A stretch of 64,000 bases of DNA. Origin: Camellia lanceoleosa. Lineage: Eukaryota; Streptophyta; Magnoliopsida; Ericales; Theaceae. The translations under genes were made by a program, and so were the position numbers. Location of the stretch: positions 6,382,580-6,446,579 of the forward strand of contig CM045758.1 in assembly GCA_025200525.1 (NCBI GenBank), written 5' to 3'. Positions 1 to 12,267 of the stretch are shown here, piece after piece (the stretch's first letter is position 1; every line of letters starts with the position of its first letter). The notes under the pieces are model-generated. The model was not told the DNA's origin. It did not search any database and was given only the letters and a program-made list of their open reading frames with translations.

Positions 1-66
1 AAGCCCTAGCCGCAAAAATGGAGAGAAGATGAGATTACAGAAAGAGAGTGAGATAGAACTCGATAC

Positions 67-420
67 CTGTTCATTGCCCTTCGTCGTTGCTCCATTTCTG
101 AAATCGAAGCTCTAATCGAACATAACAATAGCATTAGATTGGATTAAATCAGATCATCTAACGAACTAGGGCAGAGCAATTGCATCAGACTATCCAGATC
201 ACGAAGGCCTAAAACCGATTCAGATCAAAAGAGATCCAAATCATATGGCCTCAATCTCTTTCTCTCTCTTGGATTCTCCTCTGAGCTTCGTAAAATAACA
301 AGTGAATGGAGAGAAGAGCGAGCGAGAGAAATCACGATCTCTTGGATTCTCCAAATCACGATCGAGCGAAATAAGATTTGGGAAATGAGAGTGTAGGGCA
401 AATTTTACACAATCGGGGGT
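67..420 (-). other. Possible 5' leader exon of an unidentified minus-strand gene
   Basis: Read on the minus strand, this stretch is CT-rich and looks like a plant 5' untranslated leader. It ends in a good splice donor (ACAG then GTATCG, intron beginning at 66). No start codon with a convincing reading frame follows within the window, so the gene, if real, continues off the left edge. This rests on composition and one splice site only. Confidence 0.2.
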
Positions 421-430
421 TTAAGTAAAA

Positions 431-1867
431 AGAAAAATAAATAAAAGAAAATGGGAAAAATAAACAAAATTGGTTTGGACCACTAAAAAAAAAACCTCTA
501 ATGCATCACTAATTTGTCTTTTTCTTTCCTCTTTTTTGTCTTTTACTTCATTTTTTTTTCTATTATTATTATTATTTTTTTAATGATTGGTCAGCTCATT
601 AGAGCTGCACTGTTGCAGTTCTAATTAGAACTCTAGAACATGACCCAAAAATAAATTGGACACATGAATGACAAGTGAAAAGTGATTTTTTTTTTTTTTT
701 TTGGCTATTTCTAATTTACTTCGGCTGATTTGCTGTTGCAAGTATTATTTATTTATTTATTTTTATTTTATTTTTTTTGCAATGGTTAAACAATCGGTCA
801 CGAAAAAAGAAACGAGAAAAATTAGTTTTCTAGTAGTGCTAGGTAAGAGTTTGCTGTGATATATTTATATAATTGTTGTCATATATATCTAAATGAACTT
901 GAATGAGTCAAAATTTTTCCTTTTCTATTTTTAGAAGTGTGTTTTTGGGCTAAGAAAATGGCTCCTTTTTGTTGATCTAGCTGAAATACTACTTGATGGG
1001 CTTATTCGAGTGAGTCGGTGACAAAATAACTAGGCGTAAACCTGTTATTATCCCTTTGGTTTATTCCTATTTGGACCTCCACTTATTAATAATTTTTTTA
1101 TTAAAATTTTACCCTAATGTAATCACCGTTGTTATTAATTCCAAATCCTAACCCATCTCCTATGCAACCCTATCCACATGCTCTCCTAGGCCCTACCTTT
1201 TTCCAGTGACTCGAGAGTGAGTGATAAATAGAGTCATGCGAGAGAGAGAGAAAAAAAAAAAGAAAGAAATAGAAAAGGGGGTTGCGAGGTTGGGGAGGAT
1301 GGAGAGGAGTTGGGAGGTAGCAAAGGTGGATAGGAAGGGTAGAGAGGGGTTTTCGAAGGTGGTGGTAGTGGAGATTGAAAGTGGCTAGAATTAAGATTTC
1401 AAAACCTTAGGAATGACGATAGAATTGGAATTAAGGTGGAAGGCCCCTTTTAACAATTTTTCTTTTTTACTTTTTAGGTCCAAACCTTAATCCCTCAAAA
1501 CCATGCAAACACTCTGATAATGTAATTAAATTTCTCAATTGCCATTGCCAAGTAATTTTCACTTGAATGTTTTCAATTTTAGGTGGGTTTAGGTTTATAT
1601 AGTGGAATATTTCTAAATTCAATATCTGAATTAGAACTCATTTTTTTGTATTCTTTCACACTGGTCGTGTGACGACCGGTTTCGTTGTGCGTTCTTGTTC
1701 CCCCTCTATTTACCTTTGGGTTTACCCTTGTTCAAGTAACGGTTTAGACTTGGAGTCTTGGTAATCTTTTGAGTTTGTTGTGTTAGGGAGTCTTTCTTAA
1801 AATTCTTGTTCTTGTTTACTTCAGTGTTGAGTTTCACTTGTCTCGGAGGATGCGGAGTCGGGTCCGG
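431..1867. other. AT-rich intergenic flank with simple sequence; possible LTR remnant at its right end
   Basis: No coding sequence was recognised. There are long T runs near 680-700 and 735-780, and a purine-rich GA tract at 1220-1340. From about 1660 the base composition changes. A perfect hairpin GGTCGT-GTG-ACGACC sits at 1663-1678, and TGTGACGACC resembles the start of some plant LTRs, so 1668-1867 may be an older LTR fragment that the Tat element landed in. This last point is inference. Confidence 0.35.
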
Positions 1868-2489
1868 TGTGGCTTCAACGGTTACTCACATTTGAATTCA
1901 AATTTAAGAGGGAAGCCTAACTGTAAGTAATGGCGTAATGGAGCTATTCTTAAGGCAACATGATCAGCGATCATAGGGGAGCAGTTCGACGGTTGGAAAT
2001 GCAGTTCAATGGTCATCCTTGAACAATATAAATAGCAAAGAAGGCCCTAGAAAAAAAAGCCCCCCAGACTCAGATCAAAAAAATCAGTCTTATTCTACTT
2101 TAATTCCTTTCCAGTTTTTCCTTTCCAGTTTTATATTTACAGCCTTACATTTTCAGTTCTTTACATTACTGTACTTTAAAATTCCTACACTGCACTTCGT
2201 TCATAAGAGTAGTTGCAAGTAGATTTGCTATAAACCTCTACAAGGCTGAGTTTGGATCATTGTAAGTTTTTTCGTCTTAATGAAATACTTCAACTGTTCT
2301 TCATTTAATTGTTATTTGCTTAATTCTCCTAAGTCAAGCCACCAGTAAAAGTCTTCTTCATTGAGGCTGAAAGAACTAAACACAATCGTCTGATAATTGA
2401 TTGGCAATTAATTTTCTGTAAGGACTAATTGATCCTTGTTGGGACGCTCGCAATTACAAAAATAACCTTCGAAAGCCAAAAAGCCAACA
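1868..2489 (+). repeat. 5' LTR of the Tat element
   Basis: This 622-bp direct repeat matches 16506-17110. It starts TGTGGCTTCAACGG and ends AAAGCCAACA, and the match to the right copy stops sharply at both ends. A TATA-like motif (AATATAAATAGC near 2025) lies mid-LTR. Relative to the right LTR it has a roughly 14-bp tandem duplication of a TTTCCAGTTTT unit near 2107 and a few extra bases in an A run near 2050. The short ORF at 2019-2222 is not a gene. Confidence 0.95.
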
Positions 2490-2497
2490 TATATTTT

Positions 2498-2515
2498 TGG
2501 CACGCCCGGTGGGAC
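2498..2515 (+). other. Primer-binding-site-like sequence of the Tat element
   Basis: TGGCACGCCCGGTGGGAC lies 8 bp after the LTR end. It begins TGG, as expected for complementarity to a tRNA CCA end, and is the kind of site used by Tat/Ogre-type elements. I believe these use an arginine tRNA, but that identity is from memory and was not tested. Confidence 0.7.
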
Positions 2516-2524
2516 AAATTTAAA

Positions 2525-5075
2525 ATGGCTAGACGTAGAAGACAAGGAGAAAATGAACGCTTGGAAGAAGGTGTGAAATGAGAGGTAGAGATACCTAATC
2601 CAGAGGATAATGTGGTAACACATCCTGTGGAAACTCCCATTTTATCATAACCTATGGTCGAACAGACCAACACTTCTGAACAAGTACCATATGTTCATAA
2701 TATTAGATGAGACCAAGGAGTTGGACCATCCACTGTTCCATCTGCTCAACCAATAAATCCATGGGATGGCCTCGTAGATGCTATGGGACAGCAATTAATG
2801 AACACAATGGAAAGGTGGGCAACATCCTTTTTTGATCGAATGAATAACCACCAACCAACAAATGCAAGACATATCGAGGAAATTTCAAATGTCCCTCAGT
2901 AAAGATTGGCTAGAGATAAACAGCCTATGCAAGTTAATGGACATTCTAATGGTCAAACTAGTAATCAGAACTATGAAAGACCATCACCTTAGTCTTGGTA
3001 CGAGCCTATTCCGAGGCCTATAGCAGGTCAAAATGCCTCAGTGCTTAACAGTGAAGCCATGCAATTTGGTGGATCTGGCCCAATACAAGAAAATGACATA
3101 AGAATGGTTCTAAATCCCATGTTCGAAGCCATACCTGGCACAAGGGGGTTCACTAACCCCTTATTCGAATTTATACCCAAAGGGTTGGAAGGTTTTCCTA
3201 CAAATAAAAAAGACACAACACCAGTTCCAGCACCTTTCGCAGGTCTTTTCGCAGGACAGGCCCAAAGGGGTTACCCACACCCCCAACAACAACCTGCACC
3301 CCAAGGACAACCAGTTCCAAATATACCACCTTATGGACCAAGAGGATCACAAGCACAAGTTTGCCCACCAAATCCTGTGTTTGCCCCTCCAGTAGTGGTT
3401 CAGCAAGCACAAAATATGGTCCCTAGGGACCATATTGTAGATATTGTTAGGGAGATGTGTGGACCAATGGCTCGGGGGGTCCAGACTCCTATGTACAGGA
3501 AACGATACCCAAAATGGGTGGACAGGGTACATGAATACCCAAGAGGTTTCAGGACACCAGATTTTGCGCTTTTTTATGGGAATGAAAATCAATCAACAGT
3601 AGAACATATTGCTAGGTTTACTGCTCAATACGATGAATTTACCAATAATGACTATATGAAGTTAAGGTTATTCCCAAATTCCCAACTGGAGGAGCATTTG
3701 TATGGTATATTAACTTAACACCTGGCTCTATCCAGACTTGACAACAAATGGAAGAGGCATTTCATGCCCAATTCTTTCAATCAGAGCCAGAGGTTTCCAT
3801 GACAGACTTGGCAAGATTGAGTCAAAGGCCTGATGAGAAGGCTACTCAGTTTATTGCCAGATTTAAAAGGGCTCGAAATAAATGTAGAGTCATCTTACCA
3901 GAGCCAGAATTCATGAGATTGGCTCAAAATGGTTTAGAGTTCAGGCTTTGAAAGAAGTTTGACTCAACTGAGTTCAGAGATTTAGTGGAACTCACTTATA
4001 AGGTGTTTAGGTACGAAGCATTACTAGAGGAGGAACAAGATCAAAATAATGCATCGTACAAGACATATTATAAATATCCTAATTATGAGATCGATGCAGC
4101 AGAGATTGTGGGGAAAGAACCTGTAATCTGTGAAGTATTAATTCATAAGGATACAACAATTGACCAACAGTTTAAAAAAAAGACCTTCATAGGAAGTACT
4201 CTTTTGATTTAACTAAGGCAAATGACATTTTTGATCATTTGCTTGCAGCCAACTTCCTTAAGTTACCAAAAGGAGTCAAAATTCCATCTCCTGATGAACT
4301 TAAAGGAAAAGTATATTGTAAATGGCATAACTCTTGGTCTCACTCGATTAAGAATTGTATTGTTTTTCAAGATAGGATCCAAGAACAAATTCGGAAAGGA
4401 AGTCTGAAATTCCCAGCCAAAGCAGAAAAGGCCATGGGGATCGACAGTAACCCATTTCCAGAAATTTGGAAGGTGGCAGCCAATGTCATAATGCCAAACT
4501 TTCAGAACCTGTCTTTGAAAGAATTGAAAGAAGTCAATGTACAGATGCATGTGGCCAACCAGACAACTATCAAGAAAGACACTGGAAATCTACCAGCTAT
4601 TGAACAAGATTTCCCACACCAGAGGGAAGACTCTGATGAAGAAACACTGGATGACGATTCTTTAGAAGCTGTTGTAATACAAAGGATGTGTTCCAGGTAC
4701 AGACTAAGCTACAAATGATTGAAAGGGTTTCCAATTAATGGAAAGCAGTATTACAAGGATGTGCAAAGACGTCCTAAACCAACCAATGCTTACAATAAAA
4801 GGCCATATCCATCTGGTTTTAAGCAGCAGCCATTGATGGTTGAACCAACAGCCGATAGAATGCATTCTAAAGGCAAGAGGCCTTTGTATGAATCCAGGTC
4901 ACCTAATTATTACAGGATGGACAGCAGTCATTCTGAAAGGAGACTGGAGAAGAGTTCAGTTTATGGGATCAAAGCCAGAGATTGGCCCCCTAGATCAGTT
5001 TCACGCAGGACAGAAAGTGGACACCTTTATCGAAGGCCTGAGTTAGGCCCAAAGCATGGAGTCAGGGCCAAGTAG
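2525..5075 (+). pseudogene. gag: gag polyprotein remnant of the Tat element
   Basis: The frame opens at ATG 2525 just after the primer site with an Arg-rich start. The retrotransposon gag core is at about 3540-4030, with the 'EEAF..FF.SEPEVS' and 'RPDE.ATQFI.RFKRARNKC' type motifs. A zinc-knuckle-like C-x2-H-x4-H-x4-C is at about 4315-4360. In-frame stops lie at 2579, 2647, 2707, 2899, 2991, 3739, 3949 and 4718, with frameshifts near 3685-3717 and in an A run near 4175. Several stops are simple C-to-T or G-to-A changes of CGA, CAA/CAG or TGG codons. Gag forms the cytoplasmic virus-like particle; this copy cannot make one. Confidence 0.85.
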
Positions 5076-5201
5076 TGGCCTTCACAGACAGCTTCGAAGG
5101 TGGCTTCGAAGGAGGAAAGAAGTAGTTTAACAGTTGGGACAGTAAGTTCGTAGGTACCTGGGGTCCCAGATTGGTTTGTGATGCAAAACTAACCTAAGGA
5201 A

Positions 5202-6632
5202 GTGTTTACCCAAAGAGATGTAATTGGAAACCAAGGCAGGATGGTCAAGCCTCCTTTGGTGGCTCCAAACAATTGGGTATTGCTTAAACACCCAAAAATA
5301 AGGGAACCAGATATGGTCCCCATAATTTCCAGATTACAAAGGAGGAAAATTCAGCGTAGGTACACTCAGTACCAGCAAGACCTGAAGAAGAGTAGAGAGA
5401 GCTCTTCATTGGTCCAGACAGAAGGAAAGAAGAATCCAAAGTCAGACCATACTCCAAAACTAACTCTACAAGGCAAAATGGGTTGCAGCAGAGAACAATT
5501 GGCCAAAGTTCACTCTGAACTAAAAGCCAGAGAGAAGTCCAGTCTAGCAGGATTGAAGAAGGCATTGATGGAAAGTGATAGCGAGGCAGAGAAAGAAGTT
5601 GGCTTAGGCCAAAAGAAAGAAATGGTTGAAGAAGAAATGTTCGAAGCCTTCATGGCTAAACAAACATTCTTGGCTGAAAAGCCAGTCAAAAAAGACCATT
5701 TGAAGGAGCCCGTTAGTAATGCTGTACCAGAATGCAGCATAAATGATGCTTCGGAAGTAACCGAACAAGATGGCCAAGAGGAGAAACAAGCACAGTCAAC
5801 CATTCGATTTGGCTCAGTGTCAGTGAACATGGTACACATACTACCGCATGAATTCCAAGCTGGAGATGAGAACCAAGAGGGGCAAGAAATTGACCCAATT
5901 CTAGTCTCTAGTGAAGACTCACAAGTGAGTATGGTGCAAGATGATTCTGGAATGGCTATCCCAATGAAAACTGAATATGAAAGTGAAGAAGAGGTAAGCA
6001 TTAACCTCTCATATCCCTTTGAGTATCCCTCGAACTCTGTGACACAGCATGTTAAGCCTTTGTATATCAAGGCCTTTTTCGATGGGATACAATTGAACTG
6101 AGTTTTGATAGATAATGGAGCAGCGGTGAACTTACTACCGAAATCTTCCTTGAAGAAACTAGGGAAAAAGAATCCCAGGTTAATCCCAACCAGCACAACC
6201 ATCACTGGTTTTGCTGGAGACAAACAGATGGCTCAGGGAATTCTGCCCATCAACCTGAATGTGGGAACCAGAGACTGCATGACAGCATTCTTCGTCATCG
6301 ACAGCAATGCTAAATACAATGCTTTACTTGGTAGAGCTTGGATCCACACTAACAAGTGTGTGCCTTCCTTTTTGCATCAGAAAATAATGATGGCTTTGGG
6401 TAATGGGGAGACAGAGGAAATTGATGCAGATCCTCAATCCTTCATAGCCTGTGCAGACTTCGCAGAGGCCAAACTATATATTGAGGAAGTGACACCACTC
6501 AGTATACTAAGGAAACTTGATGGCTCAGCCGAAGTGATAGCTGATGATGAAGTGACGCACCTGAAGCACTTAGTCCAAGAGAGTGCTGATGAGGAGGTTG
6601 TCGTTAAGGATGACAATGATGCATGGTTGTAG
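5202..6632 (+). pseudogene. Linker and aspartic protease region of Tat pol
   Basis: The first part (5202-6101) is a charged, Glu/Lys-rich linker typical of the region before the Tat protease. After an in-frame TGA at 6099-6101 the protease begins, with the active-site motif LIDNGAAVNLLP at about 6108-6140, followed by the hydrophobic 'NALLGRAWIH' segment near 6320. In life this domain cuts Gag-Pol inside the particle. Stops at 5073, 5149 and 5191 separate it from gag, and TAG at 6630 separates it from the RT part. Confidence 0.82.
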
Positions 6633-8517
6633 GCAAAGAAATGAAGTTCAAGAAACCAAGTCTTTGGCTCTAATTAAGTTCTCAATATTGGATATAAAAT
6701 CAATAGTCCAGAGAGTACAGGAGCAAGAGAAAGAAGCCATAATAATTGGCTGCAAGCAGGAGCAGCAACAGGCCAGAGTTTTGGCCCTTGACAAATACTA
6801 TGCATTGGACATTGAAACAAAAGTCCAGGAGATACAGGAGGAAGAAGCCTTATGGATAGACTTTGTCTATGAAGAGGAGGGTAAAGATGTTGAATTAAAG
6901 AATCTGGGAGCAGAACAAAGCAAAAAGATTGCTTCAAAGGCAGAAGGAATCAAAAAAGAAGCTTCAGTAAGTTCTCAAACACAAGACCCCTTAGAAGAAA
7001 TAAATTTAGAGGAAGGTTCTATACAACAGCCCACCTATATAAGTGCTTGTTTGAATGCTCTGGACAGGGACCAATTGTTGGTTGTTCTGAAGAAGTATAA
7101 AGATTGTTTTGCATGGTCTTATAATGAACTACCAGGATTGGAAAGATCATTAATAGAACATAGGCTCCCTATGAGGCCTAATTTCAAGCCATACAAGCAA
7201 AAGTCAAGAAGAATGAGTCCAGAAGTAATTCAGAAAGTTAAGGAGGAAATTCTTAGACTACTTAAGGCAGGCTTTATTAGAACAGCCAGATATGTTGAGT
7301 AGCTATCCAATATTGTGCCTGTAGTTAAAAAGAATGGTAAAATGAGGGTATGCATTGATTTCAGAAACTTGAATCTAGCAACTCCAAAAGATGAGTATCC
7401 TATGCCTATAGTAGATCTGTTGGTAGACAGTTCAGCAGGGCGTCAAATTTTATCAATGATGGATGGGCACTCTGGTTACAACCAAATCTGCATTGTAGAG
7501 GAGAATGTTCACAAGACAGCATTCAGATGTCCTGGGAATATTGGCACCTTCGAATGGGTTAAAATGCCATTTGGCCTGAAGAATGCTGGGGCTACATATC
7601 AGAGAGTTATGAACACTATCTTTCATGACCTCATTGGAGGGTATTTAGAATGTTATATTGATGACATTGTAGTTAAATCCCAATCCATAGGGGAGCATCT
7701 GTTTCACTTAGAAGCAGCTTTTGAAAGAATGAGAAGGTTCAAGTTGAAACTCAATCTTCTTAAGTGTGCTTTTGGTGTATCATCTAGAAACTTCTTGGGC
7801 TATGTGGTACATAAGAGAGGAATACAGATTGATCAGAATAAAGCCAAAGCCATCATTGAAGTCAGATCTCCATCAAGTAAGAAAGAATTACAAAAGTTCT
7901 TTGGACAGGTTAATTTTCTTCGAAGATTCATTTCTAACACTGCAGGGAAAACTAAAGTATTTTCTTTCTTATTAAGGCTGAAAGATGAAGAGGAATTTGT
8001 GTGGACAGCAAAGCATCAAATTGCTTTCGAAGGTATCAAAGCCTACTTGGCCAACACTCCAGTGCTGATGCCACCAAAGGGTGACAAGCCCTTGAAGTTG
8101 TACATAGCTGCAGCAAAAGATTCATTGGGAGCTTTCTTAGCCCAAGACAATGAAGAAAGCAAGGAGCAAGCTGTTTATTACTTTAGTAGGTTTTTAAATT
8201 CTTGTGAATGTAAATACTCAGCTGTAGAAAAGCTATGCCTTGCATTGTATTTTGCTGCAATAAAATTAAGATACTATCTTTTGCCTACAACTGTCTTAAT
8301 AATTGCAACCACAGATTTGGTTAAGTATACATTATCCAGACCTATATTGAGGGGAAGAATTGGCAAATGGGTATTAGTCTTATCAGAATTTCATTTAGAA
8401 TATGTTCCCCAAAAGGCAGTAAAATGACAAGTTTTAGCCAATTTTTTGGCAGATCATCCATCTCAAACAGAAAGCCAAGAGATAATGGAACTTGGTATGG
8501 CTAGCGTTGAGCCATGA
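6583..8517 (+). pseudogene. Reverse transcriptase and first RNase H of Tat pol
   Basis: The palm region has the expected blocks: 'VVKKNGKMRVCIDFRNLN' at 7318-7370, 'MDGHSGYNQI' near 7460, 'MPFGLKNAGATYQ' near 7565 and the catalytic YIDD at about 7653. The first RNase H follows (about 8090-8420), with the 'YYFSRFLNSCE.KYSAVEKLCLAL' block. A stop at 7300 (a TGG Trp codon changed to TAG) breaks the frame just before the palm, and TGA codons at 8425 and 8515 lie between the two RNase H domains. The domain normally copies element RNA to DNA in the cytoplasm. Confidence 0.9.
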
Positions 8518-8520
8518 CAA

Positions 8521-10269
8521 ATGTGGTTCGATGGATCAAAAGCCAATGGCCTAACTGGAATTGGTATAGCGATTAAGTCACCACAAGGAATAGAAACCAC
8601 ACATGGTTTCAGAGTGGATGAAGTTACTTGTTCTAATAATCAAGCTAAATATGAAGCCTTAATAGTGAGATTGGAAATTCTTATTGAATTACAAGTTCAT
8701 GCAGTTGACATATTTGGAGATTCTCAATTGGTGGTTAACCAAGTGAAAGGAATTTTCAAATGTCAAAGTATAAGCATGTTGCCATACTATGTTATTACAT
8801 TACATCTGCTTTTTCAATTTCAAATAACAAATGTAACTCATGTCCCAAGATTCTTAAATAATAGAGCTAATGATGTGACTCAGAAAATTTCGAATTTCAA
8901 GAGAATGGATAATACTCAAAGGGACATAAGCCAAACAACATACCAGAAATCTATACCACCTTTAAATAAAAGGAATGTGGTCCTGGAAGTCAATCATAAT
9001 GACTTACAGGAACAAGATTGGAGGCATCCAATAATGCAGTACTTGGCTGGCCCATCCTTGAAGGCCAGCAGAAAAATTAAATTGCAATCTATGCAATACA
9101 TCATATATGGCAATGCTCTCTACAAAAGGAGGGGAGATGGTTTATTGCTGGAATGTTTAGACCCAAAAGAAGCATTAGCAGCTATAGCGGAGGTTCATGA
9201 AGGCATCTGTGGTGCTCATCAGCCTGGTGTGAAAATGAGATGGTTGCTTCGAAGGCATTCCTACTATTGGCCAACTATCCTTAAAGACTGCACAGAGTAT
9301 GCAAAAGGTTGCCAAGCATGCCAAAAGCATGGCACAATAAGGCATGTGCCCATAACTGACCTACATGCAGTAGTAAAGCCTTGGCCATTCAGAGGATGGA
9401 CCATGGATATGATGAGGAAAATACACCCACCCTCTTCGAAGCATCATTGTTTCATTTTAGTGGCCACTGATTACTTCACTAAGTGGGTTGAAGCTAAACT
9501 ATACAAGGCTGTAGACCAGACTGAAGTCATTGGATTCATCAAGGATTTAATCCATAGATTTGGTATCGCACAAACTATAACTGTTGATAATGGGACTGTG
9601 TTCGATAGGAAAATGGTGAAGTCCTTTGTGGCAGAATTTGGAATTAGCCTTGTTAATTCTACCCCCTATTATGCACAAGCCAACGGTCAAGCTGAATCAT
9701 CCAATAAGTCCTTGAAGAAAGGAATACAAAAGGTTGTAGAAGACAATCCTAGGGATTGGCATAACTTATTGTTGAATGTATTGTGGGTTTACAAAACCTC
9801 CCTAAGGTCAAGCACAGGAGTTACTCCTTATGCCTTGGTGTATGGGCATGATACAGTGTTACTTGTGAAAATTAATGTTAAGTCTTTGAGGGTAAGATGC
9901 CAAAACCAGCTAGATCCTAAGCAATACCATCAGAGTATGTGCTTGGAATTAGAAGGCATAGATGAAGCCAGAATTTTGGCATTAAATAGCATTCTCTTTC
10001 AAAAGAAGAAAGCAGGAAAAAATTACAATAAGAAAGTTAAATACATTGGCTTTGATGAAGGTGATTTGGTATGGAAGACAATACTCCCAATAGGAATTAA
10101 AAGTCACAAGTTTGGTAAGTGGTCGCCTAACTGGAAAGGACCATATCAAATTCATAAAGTCCTGCCTTTTGGAGCATACCATTTGAGGAATTTGAATGGA
10201 TACATACATCCCAAAAAGATTAATGGCAGATATTTGAAGCCTTATTTTCCAACTATTTGGGAAACATGA
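8521..10269 (+). pseudogene. Second RNase H and integrase of Tat pol (582-codon open stretch)
   Basis: The open stretch starts with an archaeal-type RNase H, 'MWFDGSKANGLTGIGIAI' with the catalytic-type D and later 'GDSQLVVNQV'. This extra RNase H is a hallmark of the Tat lineage. Integrase follows: the zinc-binding H-x-H-Cx2C module at about 9197-9330 (ends 'CQACQKHG'), the core Asp residues near 9404 and in 'TVDNG' near 9585, and the Glu in 'ANGQAESSNKS' near 9690. The C-terminal 'WKGPYQI' and 'NGRYLKPYF' blocks are present near 10130-10250. It is uninterrupted for 582 codons, but upstream stops disconnect it from gag. Confidence 0.9.
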
Positions 10270-11522
10270 GGAATAGAATAAATGTCAAGCAAAAGAACAC
10301 AAGAGTACTCGAATGACAAATCAGAATTTGTTTTTTCATAAAGAGTTAAATACATTCTGTCATAAATTGGCCTAGAAATCATTACAATACCTTAATTGTT
10401 CTTTAACAACAGACTTCATATTCTTAAATGAAGAAACCAACTGGATGGCTGTGGTCATTTCTTGTTTTCGATCGGCCAATCCTTGGTTGGTGATCTGCAA
10501 TTTGATGTCAGTTCGAATTAAGGCCTGGTTCACTACAAGTAGCTCCTCCTCAAGTTGAGCTTTCTTCTCGAGTAGTTGAGTTCAAAAATGGGAGACAGAG
10601 GAATGTTGTTCTTTTAGCCCTGAGACTTCAGCATGTACTGTGGAAACAAAACTCTGATCTCTCACTAATTTCTCCTCTGCAGCCTTGGCAGCATGACAAA
10701 TGTTAATGTAAAAGTCAATAGTAGCTGCTGCTTGAGACAGATGACTTGAGACAGTTATACTGGATTACTCAACAACTTTGCAGCACTAAAGGAAGCCATT
10801 TCTTATTATAGGCCTTTGTAAAGCCTCGAAAGGAATCTTTGAAAAAGATATCAATAATTCCAGACAGCTGTCTAAGTCCATTAGAGATGCAGAAGGCTTA
10901 CTACTGGAGGAAGAGGAGCTCTCAAGAATTTCTAGCAAGGAATCAGCCAGAACTAATAGTTCAGCCTCATCATTAGTTATTGGAGAGGTAGAGGGCATGT
11001 TGAAGAGACTTGCTAGTCTTGCTTCGAAAATATCTACCTCATCCGTAGACATGAAGGGTGCAGAAAGAGTAGTGGTGGAAGGCACAGAAGACTATATAGG
11101 GATAGGAGAAATGGGTGGAGCATCTTCAGCAGTATCTATGGTCCTAGCCACCAATAGGTCAAGAGAAGAAGGGCTGGAAGTAGGTAAAAGTAATAAACCA
11201 TGGGTTGGAGAGCTTCCAGCACCCTCTGTAGGGGAATCAGCTACGATCAGAGATGGAGCAGCAGGTGGAACTTCCTTAGAAGGAGATGGAAGAGCAAGGC
11301 TTGAAAGAGAAATGAATTGGGGTAGATCCAAAGATAAGTAAGGAAGATTTGGATTTAATCCAAAGGAAAGAGATGCAGGAATGCTTGGCTTCAAGGTGGA
11401 TACATTGAATGTAGGCCTAGGAAGTGGGAATATCATCTGAATAGCCCTCACATTTTGCATTTGATCAACTTCAACTGAAACTGAGGAAGTCCTTATTGGA
11501 AGAACAGGCTCAGTAGTTGTTG

Positions 11523-11610
11523 CTGCAAAAGAAGAGATGTAAAATAATGTCAAGTTTCAAATACCAAAAATTTGATAAAGGAGAGATAGTAGAAGCATGA
11601 AAGAAATTAC
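11523..11610 (-). other. Candidate 88-nt intron in the antisense PMD gene
   Basis: On the minus strand the donor is AACAAGTAATTT at 11610 and the acceptor TTTTGCAGCAAC ends at 11523. Removing it joins the frame on the 5' side (coiled-coil-like, Gln/Arg/Ala-rich) to the Ser/Thr/Pro-rich frame at 11522-11092. Its length is not a multiple of three, so splicing would be required for a continuous product. Confidence 0.5.
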
Positions 11611-12198
11611 TTGTTTCGGAAGTGTTGGCAATGATAAGAGAACTACGAAGGGAGTAGTGCTCAGCAGTGTGTTGCCTTCTTGCAGCCTCTCTTTGGATTG
11701 CATCAGCAGCAGCAGCTTCATCTCTTAAGAACTGTTGTTGCCGTCTCTTATCAACTCTTTAGAAGACAATTATGGCTTTAGAGTGTTCCTGTTCTACTGC
11801 TTTAGCGGCTGCCTCATAAACAGGGTCTTCGACCAAATCAGAAGGAGAGACAGTCGTTTTCCTTCTCTTTCTTCTTGATACTGGTATTTCCTGTTCTTTC
11901 TCAACATCTCTCTCTTCAAGATGGGATCCAGACTCTTCAAGGACGAGTTTCTTTTTTGCTGCTTTGGTGGCTGTCCCATGAGTAAGGTTTTCAACTGAAT
12001 CAGCAGAAAAGGCAGCCATCTGCTTTCTTTTTTTTCTCTGCAATGGTTCCTCCTGCTCTTTCTCAATCTCCCTCTCTTCGGTTTGGGATTCAGATTCTTC
12101 AGGAGTAAGCACTAGCTTTCTTTTCTTTTTCTGCTGTTGTTTGTCCTTGAGAGCAACTAGGACTTTAGCCCTCTTGGGAGATTCTTCTTGTGGAGACC

Positions 12199-12267
12199 CT
12201 GCACCAAGAGGTATGAATGTAAAGGAAACAAACAAAAAGTCTAAGGGGAAAACCTGAAAATACTTAC
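12199..12267 (-). other. Candidate 69-nt intron in the antisense PMD gene
   Basis: On the minus strand the donor is AAGGGTAAGTATT and the acceptor CTTGGTGCAGGG. The interval is 69 nt, a multiple of three, and contains no stop, so the frame stays open whether or not it is spliced. The 23 residues it would encode are hydrophobic and unlike the charged neighbours, which argues for removal. Confidence 0.55.

Noticed and set aside
2408..2673. Minus-strand ORFs of 71 and 82 codons across the LTR-gag junction
   Set aside because: They cross the LTR end and primer site and have no domain; shadows.
5510..6223. 237-codon minus-strand ORF opposite the pol linker
   Set aside because: It is a shadow of the Glu/Lys-rich plus-strand frame, with Ser/Phe-rich composition and no domain.
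10997..11341. 114-codon plus-strand ORF
   Set aside because: It is a shadow of the antisense PMD gene, whose minus frames are supported by introns and continuity.
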